A DNA stretch of 64,000 bases, taken from Streptomyces sp. cg36. Lineage in GTDB: Bacteria; Actinomycetota; Actinomycetes; Streptomycetales; Streptomycetaceae. Position numbers and translations under genes: made by a program. The stretch is from assembly GCF_041080675.1 (NCBI RefSeq), contig NZ_CP163520.1, positions 2,604,001 through 2,668,000 on the forward strand. The letters run 5' to 3'. Of the stretch, positions 1-8,292 are shown one piece after another (position 1 is the first letter of the stretch; every line of letters starts with the position of its first letter). The notes below the pieces were generated by a model, which was given only the letters and a program-made list of their open reading frames with translations, was not told where the DNA came from and made no database searches.

Positions 1-158
1 TTCGGCTCTGTTGCCGGGTCTCGTGAACCGTATCACAAACTATTTGATGAGGTCTTTACCATGGTGGTGTGCTGCCCGTCACACATGAGAGTGAACGCGC
101 GCGCATGTGCAAGACGGGCGGCAACTTGTCTGGTATTGGCACCCGGTGCGGCAATTCG
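1..158. other. Intergenic region left of the WecA-like gene
   Basis: No credible gene is seen here. The stretch lies downstream of the minus-strand WecA-like gene and would be the upstream region of the next minus-strand gene, outside the window. By conserved Streptomyces gene order that neighbour is probably atpI at the head of the ATP synthase operon, which is inference only. The minus strand has a TACGGT (TAnnnT) hexamer near position 30 that could be a -10 element, without a convincing -35. The short plus-strand ORF at 61-339 has no ribosome binding site and runs antisense into the transferase gene. Confidence 0.3.
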
Positions 159-1493
159 TCAGCGTGAAGCACCGGTCTTCCGCCGGTCGGGGAAGCGCGA
201 ACGGGGGCCGACGGCGGTCGCTCCGTTGACGCCGGAGACGCCCGCGCCGACCGGCGCCCGCTCCTCCTCCGTCCCCTCCGGCCCGCCCGTCCCCTGCGCC
301 CCCACGGCCGCCCTGGCGAGCCGTGCGCGGCGCCGGTAGCGCGGCGGCACGAACGCCTCGGCCCACCGCGGGGCGCGCGGCGTGAAGCGCGGCAGCAGGA
401 GCAGCACCAGACCGACCGCGCTCAGCGCGACGACCAGGAAGACGATCCACATCGACGCCGAGTGCACCGAGTAGGCGACCGCGCCGAAGGAGAGCAGCGC
501 CGACCAGAAGTACATGATCAGCACGGCCCGGCTGTGCGAGTGGCCGATCTCCAGCAGCCGGTGGTGCAGGTGCCCGCGGTCGGCCGCGAACGGCGACTGG
601 CCCTTCCAGGTGCGGCGCACGATGGCGAGCACCAGGTCGGCCATGGGCAGCGCGATGATCGTCAGCGGCAGCAGCAGCGGGATGAAGACCGGCAGCATCG
701 CGTGGGTGGCCGCGCGCTCGCCGCCGACGAACAGGTTCATCGAGTCCGGGTCGACCTGCCCGGTGATCGAGATCGCGCCCGCCGCGAGCACCAGGCCGAT
801 CAGCATCGACCCGGAGTCGCCCATGAAGATCCGCGCGGGGTGCATGTTGTGCGGCAGGAAGCCCAGGCACATGCCCATCAGGATGGCGGCGAAGAGGGTG
901 GCCGGGGCCGCGGCCTCGATGCCGTAGCCGAACCAGATCCGGTACGCGTAGATGAAGAACGCCGCGGCGGCGATGCAGACCATGCCGGCGGCCAGGCCGT
1001 CCAGGCCGTCCACGAAGTTCACCGCGTTGATGGTGATCACCACCAGGGCGACCGTGAGCAGCGTGCCCTGCCAGGACGTGAGCGAGACGGTGCCGATGCC
1101 CGGCACCGGCAGCCACAGGATCGTCAGACCCTGCACGACCATCACACCGGCGGCGATCATCTGGCCGCCGAGCTTGATCAGGGCGTCGATCTCGAACTTG
1201 TCGTCGAGGACGCCGATGATCCAGATCAGGGCGGCGCCGGAGAGCAGCGCACGCGGCTCGTTGGACCGCTCGAAGACCCCGTTGAGGCTGTCGAGGTGGT
1301 CGGCGACCAGCAGCCCGGCGCACAGACCGCCGAACATGGCGATGCCGCCGAGCCGCGGTGTCGGCTCGCGGTGCACATCGCGGGCACGGATCTCCGGCAT
1401 CGCGCCGGTCGCGATGGCGAACTTCCGCACCGGCCCGGTGAGCAGGTAGGTCACCGCGGCCGTGACGCAGAGCGTCAGCAGGTATTCACGCAC
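159..1493 (-). CDS. MraY/WecA-family undecaprenyl-phosphate sugar-1-phosphate transferase
   Basis: Integral membrane enzyme of about 444 residues. It should transfer a UDP-linked N-acetylhexosamine 1-phosphate to a polyprenyl phosphate at the inner membrane face, the first step of wall glycopolymer (teichoic-acid-type) synthesis. Family motifs are present in order: HREPTPRLGG near the N-terminus, the acidic GVLDDKFEID, NAVNFVDGLDGLAAG, RIFMGDSGSMLIG and the cytosolic HLHHRLLEIGHS loop. About ten hydrophobic segments are visible. The C-terminal 60 residues are polar and Arg/Ala-rich. I chose GTG at 1493 (V-R-E-Y-L) because homologues begin there; a GTG at 1532 would add 13 residues. A WecA/TagO-like role fits better than MraY, since the dcw cluster is absent. 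The LCP ligase nearby could act on the same polymer. Confidence 0.85.
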   Translation of the reverse strand: MREYLLTLCVTAAVTYLLTGPVRKFAIATGAMPEIRARDVHREPTPRLGGIAMFGGLCAGLLVADHLDSLNGVFERSNEPRALLSGAALIWIIGVLDDKFEIDALIKLGGQMIAAGVMVVQGLTILWLPVPGIGTVSLTSWQGTLLTVALVVITINAVNFVDGLDGLAAGMVCIAAAAFFIYAYRIWFGYGIEAAAPATLFAAILMGMCLGFLPHNMHPARIFMGDSGSMLIGLVLAAGAISITGQVDPDSMNLFVGGERAATHAMLPVFIPLLLPLTIIALPMADLVLAIVRRTWKGQSPFAADRGHLHHRLLEIGHSHSRAVLIMYFWSALLSFGAVAYSVHSASMWIVFLVVALSAVGLVLLLLPRFTPRAPRWAEAFVPPRYRRRARLARAAVGAQGTGGPEGTEEERAPVGAGVSGVNGATAVGPRSRFPDRRKTGASR

Positions 1494-1598
1494 GGGCTGC
1501 CCCAGAGGTATCGCTGGCCATCTCAGCCCCACACACTAGCTTCGCGACCACATGGTTGAGGACATGCGGGTACGCGAGATGGTTGCAGCCAATCCCGT

Positions 1599-2873
1599 CT
1601 AGTGCGGATAAGTGTGCGGATAGGGCGGGAATCTGCCCGCCAGTTCGCGCACCTCGGCGCGGGCGGCGTGCTCGTCGCGGAGCGCCGCGGAGAACAGCAC
1701 GGCGATCCGCGCCATCTCCGCCTCGCCCATTCCCTGGGTGGTCAGCGCGGCCGTACCGAGCCGGATGCCGCGCGCTTCGTCGTACGGCAGGGCGCAGGTG
1801 TCCAGGACCAGCCCCGCGCCCGCCAGACGGCCCCTGGCGGCCCTTCCGTCGGCACCCAGGGGGCTCGGGTCGGCCAGCACCAGATGGGTGTCGGTGCCGC
1901 CGGTGACGACGGTGAACCCCTCGGCGGCGAGCCCGGCCGCCAGCACCCGCGCATTGGCCACCACCTGATGGGCGTACCCGGTGAACCCGGGGGTGGCCGC
2001 CTCCCCGAACGCGACGGCCTTGGCGGCGATGGTGTGCATCTGGGCGCCGCCCTGGGTGAACGGGAAGACCGCCCGGTCGATCCGGGCCGCCAGCTCCGCG
2101 CCGCACAGCAGCATCCCGCCGCGCGGGCCGCGCAGCACCTTGTGGGTGGTCGCGCACACCACGTCCGCGTACGGGACGGGGCTGGGCGCCGCTCCCCCGG
2201 CCACCAGGCCCATCGGGTGCGCCGCGTCCGCGATCAGATAGGCGCCCACCGAGTCGGCGATCTCGCGGAACACCGCGTACTCGGGGTGGCGCGGATAGCA
2301 GATCGAGCCGCAGACGATCGCCTTGGGCCGGTGCCGTGCGGCGAGCGCGGCCACCTCCTCGTAGTCGATGAGCCCGCTCTCCGGGTCGACGCCGTAGCCG
2401 ACGAAGTCGAACCAGCGGCCGGAGAAGTTGGCGGGCGAGCCGTGCGTGAGGTGTCCCCCGTACGGGAGCCCCATCGCGAGCACGGTGTCCCCCGGCCGCA
2501 GGAGCGCGGCGTAGGCGGCGAGCACGGCCGAGGAGCCGGAGTGCGGCTGCACGTTGGCGTGTTCGGCGCCGAAGAGCGCCTTGGCCCGGTCCACGGCGAT
2601 CCGCTCGGCCACGTCCACCACCTCGCAGCCGCCGTGGTGGCGGGCGCCGGGGTAGCCCTCGGCGTACTTGTTGCTCAGCGGGGAGCCGAGGGCGGCGAGC
2701 ACGGCGGGCGAGGTGAAGTTCTCGGCCGCGATCAGCTGGAGCGAGGTGGCCTGGCGCTCGGCCTCGCCGAACAGCACGTCGGCGATCTCGGGATCCTGGC
2801 GCCGCAGGGCGTCGAGCGCCCCCTCGGGGGCGTTGCGCCGGGCGGCGGACACGGCTGCGGTGGTGACCGTCAT
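1599..2873 (-). CDS. glyA: Serine hydroxymethyltransferase
   Basis: PLP-dependent cytosolic enzyme that interconverts serine plus tetrahydrofolate with glycine plus 5,10-methylene-tetrahydrofolate, supplying one-carbon units. The 424-residue protein has the N-terminal LIAAENFTSPAV and NKYAEGYPGARHHGG substrate-binding blocks, the DAAHPMG motif whose Asp (about 216) contacts the PLP ring nitrogen, and the PLP lysine (K245) in TTHKVLRGPRGG. The start is ATG at 2873; the long reading frame upstream is not conserved-looking. It lies 167 bases downstream of the phosphatase-like gene on the same strand, at the tail of the prfA-prmC-sua5 group. Streptomyces often carry a second glyA, so this copy may not be the only one. 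Confidence 0.95.
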   Translation of the reverse strand: MTVTTAAVSAARRNAPEGALDALRRQDPEIADVLFGEAERQATSLQLIAAENFTSPAVLAALGSPLSNKYAEGYPGARHHGGCEVVDVAERIAVDRAKALFGAEHANVQPHSGSSAVLAAYAALLRPGDTVLAMGLPYGGHLTHGSPANFSGRWFDFVGYGVDPESGLIDYEEVAALAARHRPKAIVCGSICYPRHPEYAVFREIADSVGAYLIADAAHPMGLVAGGAAPSPVPYADVVCATTHKVLRGPRGGMLLCGAELAARIDRAVFPFTQGGAQMHTIAAKAVAFGEAATPGFTGYAHQVVANARVLAAGLAAEGFTVVTGGTDTHLVLADPSPLGADGRAARGRLAGAGLVLDTCALPYDEARGIRLGTAALTTQGMGEAEMARIAVLFSAALRDEHAARAEVRELAGRFPPYPHTYPH

Positions 2874-3040
2874 CGGGGTCTCCGGGCCTGACAGGGGGCG
2901 GTGTGAGGCGTCGCCTCCAATGTAGGCCGCCGCGGGGGCGTGCGCCCGGCGGATTCCCGTCAGCCCGTTCCGGACAGCCCGCGCGCCGGGCCTCCGGCCG
3001 CCGCGCGCGGCGGCGCCGGGCGGCCCGGGCCGCCCGGTCC

Positions 3041-3691
3041 TCAGTGCGGCGCGGACACGCCCGTCAGGGCCGTCACCACGGGCTCCAGGGCGGTGTTGAT
3101 CTCGTCGCCGATGGAGCGGAAGAAGGTGATCGGCGCCCCGTACGGGTCGTTCACCTCGTCCGCCTCCGCGCTCGGGGCGAGCAGCCAGCCGCGCAGCGCC
3201 GCGGCGGCCCGGACCAGGGCGCGGGCGCGCTCGACCATGCCGTCCTCGGCGGCGTCCGGCAGGGTCGAGGGGTCTATGGCGCGCACCAGACGGGTGAACT
3301 CCTTCAGCGTGAAGGTGCGCAGCCCCGCCGAGTGGCCCATCGAGATGACCTGGGCGCGGTGGTCGCGGGTGGCGGTGAGGACCAGGTCCGCGGTGATGAC
3401 GTGCTCGTCCAGGAGCTCGCGCCCCGTGAAGCCGGTGGCGTCCGCGCCGAAGTCCGCGAGCACCGCCGCCGCGTTGGCCTCCATCGGGGCGCCCTCGTGG
3501 CCCCAGGTGCCCGCGCTCTCCACGATCAGGCCGCCCGTGAAGGGGTCGCCCAGCCGGTCCGTCAGGGCATGCCGGGTCAGCCGCTCGGTGATGGGCGAGC
3601 GGCACACGTTGCCGGTGCTGACGTGGAGGATGCGGAAGGTGGTGCCGGTGAGCCCGGTGCCTATGCCACGCCCCGTCTCAGGGGCTGTCAA
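3041..3691 (-). CDS. Low-molecular-weight phosphatase-like protein with nucleophile Cys replaced by Ser
   Basis: About 216 residues with the arsenate-reductase/LMW tyrosine phosphatase fold. The P-loop reads H-V-S-T-G-N-V-C-R-S-P (residues 23-33). In active members the first position is the nucleophile of CX5R; here it is Ser25 (codon AGC at 3617-3619), while the second Cys (C30) and the Arg (R31) remain. The general-acid loop D-P-Y-G near the C-terminus is kept. So it may be a phosphopeptide-binding pseudophosphatase or a weak Ser-based enzyme. The start is TTG at 3691, overlapping the TGA of the upstream sua5 gene, which implies translational coupling. GTG starts further in would still leave the P-loop intact. 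Its substrate is unknown. Confidence 0.8.
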   Translation of the reverse strand: MTAPETGRGIGTGLTGTTFRILHVSTGNVCRSPITERLTRHALTDRLGDPFTGGLIVESAGTWGHEGAPMEANAAAVLADFGADATGFTGRELLDEHVITADLVLTATRDHRAQVISMGHSAGLRTFTLKEFTRLVRAIDPSTLPDAAEDGMVERARALVRAAAALRGWLLAPSAEADEVNDPYGAPITFFRSIGDEINTALEPVVTALTGVSAPH

Positions 3692-4335
3692 TTCGCCACC
3701 TCGAGGTCGGGTACCACCTTGCGCAGCTCGTCGGCGTCGAGCGCGCCCGCGCGCAGCAGCACCGGCACCTTGCCCGTGACGTCCACGATCGAGGACGGGA
3801 CGATGCCCGGGGTGGGGCCGCCGTCCAGGTAGACCGAGACGGAGTCGCCCAGCATGTCCTGCGCGGCGTCGCAGTCCTCCGGCGACGGGTGGCCGGTGAG
3901 GTTGGCGGAGGAGACGGCCATCGGGCCGACCTCGGTGAGCAGCTCGATGGCGACCGGGTGCAGCGGCATCCGGATGGCGACCGTGCCCCGGGTGTCGCCC
4001 AGGTCCCACTGGAGGGACGGCTGGTGCTTGGCGACCAGGGTCAGGGCGCCGGGCCAGAACGCGTCGACCAGCTCCCACGCCTGCTCGGAGAAGTCGGTGA
4101 CGAGGCCGTGCAGCGTGTTCGGGGAGCCGATGAGCACGGGCGTGGGCATGTTGCGGCCCCGGCCCTTGGCGTCCAGCAGGGACGCGACGGCCTCGGAGCT
4201 GAACGCGTCGGCGCCGATGCCGTACACGGTGTCCGTCGGGAGGACGACGAGCTCGCCGCGGCGCACGGCGGAGGCGGCCTCGCGCAGACCGGTCGTGCGG
4301 TCGGTCGCGTCGTTGCAGTCGTATCGCCGAGCCAT
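3688..4335 (-). CDS. L-threonylcarbamoyladenylate synthase (Sua5/YrdC/TsaC family)
   Basis: 215-residue cytosolic enzyme that makes threonylcarbamoyl-AMP from threonine, bicarbonate and ATP, the first step of t6A37 modification of ANN-decoding tRNAs. It spans a single YrdC domain and lacks the extra C-terminal domain of long Sua5 proteins. Visible motifs are LPTDTVYGIGADAF near residues 32-45, FWPGALTLV, GTVAIRMP and the AVSSANLTG nucleotide-binding loop. ATG start at 4335. It lies 56 bases downstream of prmC, and its stop codon overlaps the start of the phosphatase-like gene. The prfA-prmC-sua5 order is typical of actinobacteria and links translation termination with tRNA modification. Confidence 0.93.
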   Translation of the reverse strand: MARRYDCNDATDRTTGLREAASAVRRGELVVLPTDTVYGIGADAFSSEAVASLLDAKGRGRNMPTPVLIGSPNTLHGLVTDFSEQAWELVDAFWPGALTLVAKHQPSLQWDLGDTRGTVAIRMPLHPVAIELLTEVGPMAVSSANLTGHPSPEDCDAAQDMLGDSVSVYLDGGPTPGIVPSSIVDVTGKVPVLLRAGALDADELRKVVPDLEVAN

Positions 4336-4391
4336 TTAAGGGGCCTCCTCGTACACGTACGCGGTCTTGGAGCGGGAAGGGGTCGACAAGG

Positions 4392-5231
4392 TCACGGCAG
4401 GGCCTTGCGGGCCGTGGCGAAGCGCGGCCGGTTGTTGAGGTCGGGGTGGTCGGCCGCGTCCGCCCAGCCGGCCTCCTCGTTGAAGATCCACGGGACCTGG
4501 CCGCCCTGGGTGTCGGCGTGCTCGATGACGACCAGGCCGCCGGGGCGCAGCAGCCGGTGGGCGGTGCGCTCGATGCCGCGGATGGTGTCGAGGCCGTCCT
4601 CGCCGGAGAAGAGGGCGAGTTCGGGGTCGTGGTCGCGGGCCTCGGGCGCCACGTACTCCCACTCGGTGAGCGGGATGTACGGCGGGTTGGAGATGACCAG
4701 GTCGACCTGGCCGTCGAGCTCGGGCAGCGCGGTCAGGGCGTCGCCCTGGTGCAGCACCACGCGCGAGCCCTCGACGTTCTTGCGGGTCCAGTCCAGCGCG
4801 TCCTCGGACAGCTCCACGGCGTGCACCCGCGAGCGGGGCACCTCCTGGGCCATGGCGAGGGCGATCGCGCCGGAGCCGGTGCACAGGTCGACGATGAGCG
4901 GCTCGACCACGTCCATGGCCCGCACGGCGTCTATGGCCCAGCCGACGACCGACTCGGTCTCGGGGCGCGGCACGAAGACGCCGGGGCCGACCTGGAGCTC
5001 CAGATAGCGGAAGAACGCCCGCCCGGTGATGTGCTGGAGCGGCTCGCGCGCCTCGCGGCGGGCCACCGCCTCCCAGTACCGGGCGTCGAAGTCGGCGTCC
5101 TTGACCAGGTGCAGCTCTCCCCGCTTGACGCCGTGGATGTGCGCGGCGAGCTCCTCCGCGTCGAAGCGCGGCGAGGGCACGCCGGCGTCGGCCAGCCGCT
5201 GGGTGGCCTGGGCCACCTCCGCGAGCAGCAC
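4392..5231 (-). CDS. prmC: Peptide chain release factor N5-glutamine methyltransferase
   Basis: SAM-dependent enzyme that methylates the glutamine of the GGQ motif of release factors RF1 and RF2. It has an N-terminal helical domain (residues about 1-75) and a Rossmann methyltransferase domain with VDLCTGSGAIALA (motif I, SAM binding) and the signature NPPYIPLTEWEYV that holds the substrate glutamine. I chose GTG at 5231 (V-L-L-A-E-V), which aligns with the usual start of Streptomyces PrmC and gives 279 residues. An in-frame start at 5306 would add 25 residues of low-complexity sequence without a good ribosome binding site. It follows prfA, which encodes its substrate, by 116 bases. Confidence 0.92.
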   Translation of the reverse strand: MLLAEVAQATQRLADAGVPSPRFDAEELAAHIHGVKRGELHLVKDADFDARYWEAVARREAREPLQHITGRAFFRYLELQVGPGVFVPRPETESVVGWAIDAVRAMDVVEPLIVDLCTGSGAIALAMAQEVPRSRVHAVELSEDALDWTRKNVEGSRVVLHQGDALTALPELDGQVDLVISNPPYIPLTEWEYVAPEARDHDPELALFSGEDGLDTIRGIERTAHRLLRPGGLVVIEHADTQGGQVPWIFNEEAGWADAADHPDLNNRPRFATARKALP

Positions 5232-5347
5232 ACTGCGGGGGCCTGGGGTTCGCCCCCCAGAATGTTGCGGCACGCTGGTCCTCCGGCTGCGCTGGGCCTC
5301 CCCCACCCGCTGGGAGGGCGGGGGAAGCGGGGTGTCTTACGGGTGGG

Positions 5348-6427
5348 TCAGCTCGCCGCGGCGAGCTTGGCTGCGGAGTCGGCGTCGACGCACGCCTGGA
5401 TCATCGCGTCCAGGTCGCCGTCGAGCACCTGGTCCAAGTTGTACGCCTTGAAGCCGACCCGGTGGTCCGAGATGCGGTTCTCCGGGAAGTTGTACGTGCG
5501 GATCTTCTCGGACCGGTCCACGGTACGCACCTGGCTGCGCCGGGCGTCGGCGGCCTCCTGCTCGGCCGCCTCCTGGGCCGCGGCCAGCAGCCGCGAGCGC
5601 AGGATGCGCATGGCCTGCTCCTTGTTCTGGAGCTGGCTCTTCTCGTTCTGGCAGGAGGCGACCACACCGGTCGGCAGGTGCGTGATGCGGACGGCCGAGT
5701 CGGTGGTGTTGACGGACTGGCCGCCGGGGCCCGACGAGCGATAGACGTCGATGCGCAGGTCGTTCATGTTGATCTCGACGTCGACCTCCTCGGCCTCGGG
5801 CGTGACCAGCACGCCGGCGGCGGAGGTGTGGATGCGGCCCTGCGACTCGGTGGCGGGCACGCGCTGCACGCGGTGCACCCCGCCCTCGTACTTCAGCCGC
5901 GCCCAGACGCCCTGGCCGGGCTCGGTGGCGCCCTGGCCGCCCTTGGTCTTCACGGCGACCTGGACGTCCTTGTAGCCGCCCAGCTCGGACTCGGTGGCGT
6001 CGATGATCTCGGTCTTCCAGCCGACGCGCTCGGCGTAGCGCAGGTACATCCGCAGCAGGTCGCCGGCGAACAGGGCCGACTCGTCGCCGCCCGCGCCCGC
6101 CTTGATCTCCAGGAGGACGTCCTTGTCGTCGCTGGGGTCGCGCGGAACGAGGAGGAGGCGCAGCTTCTCCGTCAGCTCCTCGCGGTGCTTGTCCAGCTCC
6201 TTGACCTCGGCCGCGAAGTCCGGGTCGTCGGCCGCGAGCTCCTTGGCCGTCTCGATGTCCTCACCGGCCTGCTTCCAGGAGCGGTAGGTCCCCACGATCG
6301 GCGTGAGCTCGGCGTAGCGCTTGTTCAGCTTGCGCGCGTTCGCCTGATCGGCGTGGACCGAAGGGTCGGCGAGCTTCTTCTCCAGATCGGCGTGCTCGCC
6401 GATCAGTTCCTCGACCGCCTCGAACAT
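5348..6427 (-). CDS. prfA: Peptide chain release factor 1
   Basis: RF1 recognises UAA and UAG in the ribosomal A site and triggers peptide release. The 359-residue protein has the stop-codon tripeptide P-A-T in RVPATESQG and the catalytic GGQ in [16 protein letters not shown], whose Gln is the PrmC target. The N-terminal helical region ([16 protein letters not shown]) is complete. ATG at 6427 is preceded by an AGGAG-type site; the upstream in-frame extension to 6508 is a read-through of the leader. It is the first gene of the prfA-prmC-sua5 group, and rpmE lies just upstream on the same strand, separated by a strong terminator. Confidence 0.96.
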   Translation of the reverse strand: MFEAVEELIGEHADLEKKLADPSVHADQANARKLNKRYAELTPIVGTYRSWKQAGEDIETAKELAADDPDFAAEVKELDKHREELTEKLRLLLVPRDPSDDKDVLLEIKAGAGGDESALFAGDLLRMYLRYAERVGWKTEIIDATESELGGYKDVQVAVKTKGGQGATEPGQGVWARLKYEGGVHRVQRVPATESQGRIHTSAAGVLVTPEAEEVDVEINMNDLRIDVYRSSGPGGQSVNTTDSAVRITHLPTGVVASCQNEKSQLQNKEQAMRILRSRLLAAAQEAAEQEAADARRSQVRTVDRSEKIRTYNFPENRISDHRVGFKAYNLDQVLDGDLDAMIQACVDADSAAKLAAAS

Positions 6428-6513
6428 CGGGGGCTCCTGGTTTTCGTGAAGTGGCTGCGGGAGAGGGCACTGTGTCTTCCCGGGGGACGCTCCCCGGACC
6501 CCCGGCAAGAAGT

Positions 6514-6562
6514 AAAAACACCGGCCCCGGCCACCCCGTGAGGGGCGGCCGAAGACCGGCGC
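6514..6562 (-). terminator. Intrinsic terminator after rpmE
   Basis: On the minus strand a long GC hairpin is followed by a run of five T residues (five A at 6514-6518 on the plus strand). The inner stem pairs GGCCGCCCC with GGGGTGGCC around a TCA loop, and an outer stem pairs CCGGT with the CCGG next to the T run. It starts 9 bases past the rpmE stop, so it should end the rpmE transcript before prfA. Confidence 0.8.
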
Positions 6563-6571
6563 AGTGGCTCG

Positions 6572-6793
6572 CTACTTCTTGGCGGCAGCAGCCTTGCCGA
6601 AGCGGGCCTCGAAGCGGGCCACGCGGCCACCGGTGTCGAGGATCTTCTGCTTGCCCGTGTAGAACGGGTGGCACTCGGAGCAGACCTCGGCACGGATGGT
6701 GCCCTCGGCCAGGGTGCTACGGGTGGTGAACGACGCGCCACAGGTGCAGCTGACCTGCGTCTCGACGTACTGGGGGTGGATGTCGCGCTTCAA
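6572..6793 (-). CDS. rpmE: 50S ribosomal protein L31 (zinc-binding type)
   Basis: 73-residue large-subunit protein at the inter-subunit bridge. It has the four-cysteine zinc set of the C+ type: C-T-C in SCTCGAS and C-S-E-C in [14 protein letters not shown]. The likely start is TTG at 6793 (L-K-R-D-I-H-P), because an AGGAGA element sits five bases upstream and homologues begin with K-R-D-I-H-P at this point; the in-frame ATG at 6898 would add a non-conserved 35-residue tail. Streptomyces also carry a zinc-free paralogue under Zur control, elsewhere in the genome. A strong terminator follows. Confidence 0.95.
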   Translation of the reverse strand: MKRDIHPQYVETQVSCTCGASFTTRSTLAEGTIRAEVCSECHPFYTGKQKILDTGGRVARFEARFGKAAAAKK

Positions 6794-6954
6794 GGTGTCT
6801 CCTATGTTCCTGGAGGGCTCCGGGTCGTCCGCGCGGGACTGCGCGCACGTGAACCGGGGCCGACGTACCAGTCTGCCAGGACTGGCCGTATCTCCCAAAA
6901 CCGGGGACCGCCCCGATCTATTCCACGGCCCGTCCGGCAGATCGAAACCGCAGG

Positions 6955-8070
6955 TCAGCCGGTTGAAACCACGGTTCCGGCCTCACCCTTGTCACCCGCG
7001 GAATCCTTGGTCGCGGAGGCCGGGATCGGCTGGTCCTTGGCCAGTGCGTCCCAGACCTGGCGGGCCTGGGCCTCCTGGGGCAGTACGCGGTTGGGGTCGG
7101 CCGGGTCGTACATCACCGGCAGGGTGACCATCTTGATGTCGTTGGAGCCGAGGCCCTTGAGACCGTTGCCGAAGCCGATCAGCTTGTTGATCGAGTTCAG
7201 GTCGGAGTCGGTGGTGATCGCCTTGGTGGCCGCGTCCGCGAGCCCGTAGAGCTTGGTGGGGCTGCTGAAGACGCCGACGCCCTTGATCCGCTCGATCAGC
7301 GCCTTGATGAACGCCTGCTGGAGCTGGATGCGGCCGAGGTCCGAGCCGTCGCCGACGCCGTGCCGGGTGCGGACCAGGCCGAGGGCCTGCTCGCCGTTGA
7401 GGGTGTGCTTGCCGGCCGGCAGGTCGAGGTGGCTCTTGGTGTCCTTGATCGGCTTCGCGGTGGTGACGGGCACCCCGCCGAGCTCGTCGATGAGCTTCTT
7501 GAAGCCGGTGAAGTCGACCTCGATGTAGTGGTCCATCCGGATGCCGGACATCTGCTCGACGGTCTTCACCGCGCAGGCGGGCCCGCCGACCTCGTACGCG
7601 GTGTTGAACATCTGCCGCTTGCCGCCCGGGTCGGTGCCGCCGCCCGGGGTGGGGCAGGACGGCCGGGTGACCAGGGTGTCGCGCGGGATGGAGACGACAC
7701 TGGCCGTCTTGTGGCCCTCGTACACATGGATGATCATCGCGGTGTCGGAGCGGGCGCCGCCCTCGTCCTTGCCGTACGCCTTGTTGGCGCCGGCCCGCGA
7801 GTCGGAACCGAGCACCAGGATGTCCATCGACCCGTTGTCGACGTCCTGGGGGCGGTCGGTGCCGAGCTGGGCGTTGATGTCGACGCCCTTGATGTTGCCG
7901 TTCAGCTTGAAGTACACGTACCCGAGGCCGGCCCCGCCGGCCAGCACGACGCCCGCCGCGGACCACGCGGCTATCTTCACGGCACGGCGGCGCGCGGTCG
8001 GACGCCTGCGGCGCCTGCCCCGGCCACCGCCGGATATTCGGGCGCTGTCGCTGTCACTCCGGTCGGTCAT
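6955..8070 (-). CDS. LytR-CpsA-Psr (LCP) family glycopolymer-peptidoglycan ligase
   Basis: 371-residue membrane-anchored protein. An Arg-rich cytosolic tail ([14 protein letters not shown]) is followed by one membrane segment (about residues 38-58) and an extracytoplasmic LCP domain. The domain shows [35 protein letters not shown] and the C-terminal [21 protein letters not shown], which hold the conserved Asp/Arg residues that bind the pyrophosphate of the lipid-linked donor. LCP proteins attach teichoic acids or related polymers to peptidoglycan. ATG at 8070 has a GAGGAGA site. It is monocistronic between rho and rpmE. The WecA-like enzyme at the left edge could begin synthesis of the polymer it attaches; that link is inference. 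Confidence 0.9.
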   Translation of the reverse strand: MTDRSDSDSARISGGGRGRRRRRPTARRRAVKIAAWSAAGVVLAGGAGLGYVYFKLNGNIKGVDINAQLGTDRPQDVDNGSMDILVLGSDSRAGANKAYGKDEGGARSDTAMIIHVYEGHKTASVVSIPRDTLVTRPSCPTPGGGTDPGGKRQMFNTAYEVGGPACAVKTVEQMSGIRMDHYIEVDFTGFKKLIDELGGVPVTTAKPIKDTKSHLDLPAGKHTLNGEQALGLVRTRHGVGDGSDLGRIQLQQAFIKALIERIKGVGVFSSPTKLYGLADAATKAITTDSDLNSINKLIGFGNGLKGLGSNDIKMVTLPVMYDPADPNRVLPQEAQARQVWDALAKDQPIPASATKDSAGDKGEAGTVVSTG

Positions 8071-8237
8071 GTTCTCCTCAGTCCTCGCAGCTCCTGGGTA
8101 CCCCCCGCCCTGCCTCTCAGGCACGGTTTGTCGACACTTGTCAGACGGAAGAGCATCAAAAAGGGTTGCACAGGGTTCTAAGAACCCTGTGAGAGCGCCC
8201 TCGCGCTGTGGCGAAGGTCTCCGCGCCCCGGGTACGC

Positions 8238-8272
8238 GAAAACGCCCCCGGCACCGAGGTGCCGAGGGCGTT
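8238..8272 (-). terminator. Intrinsic terminator of rho
   Basis: The minus strand reads AACGCCC-TCGGCACC-TC-GGTGCCG-GGGGCGTT followed by TTCG, giving a near-perfect stem of about 15 pairs with a short T stretch. It lies 21 bases past the rho stop codon and upstream of the LCP gene. Confidence 0.75.
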
Positions 8273-8292
8273 CGCGCAGGTCGCGGCGGTGA

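Noticed and set aside
61..339. Short plus-strand ORF at the left edge
   Set aside because: No ribosome binding site, Arg/Pro-rich shadow composition, and it overlaps the 3' end of the WecA-like gene antisense.
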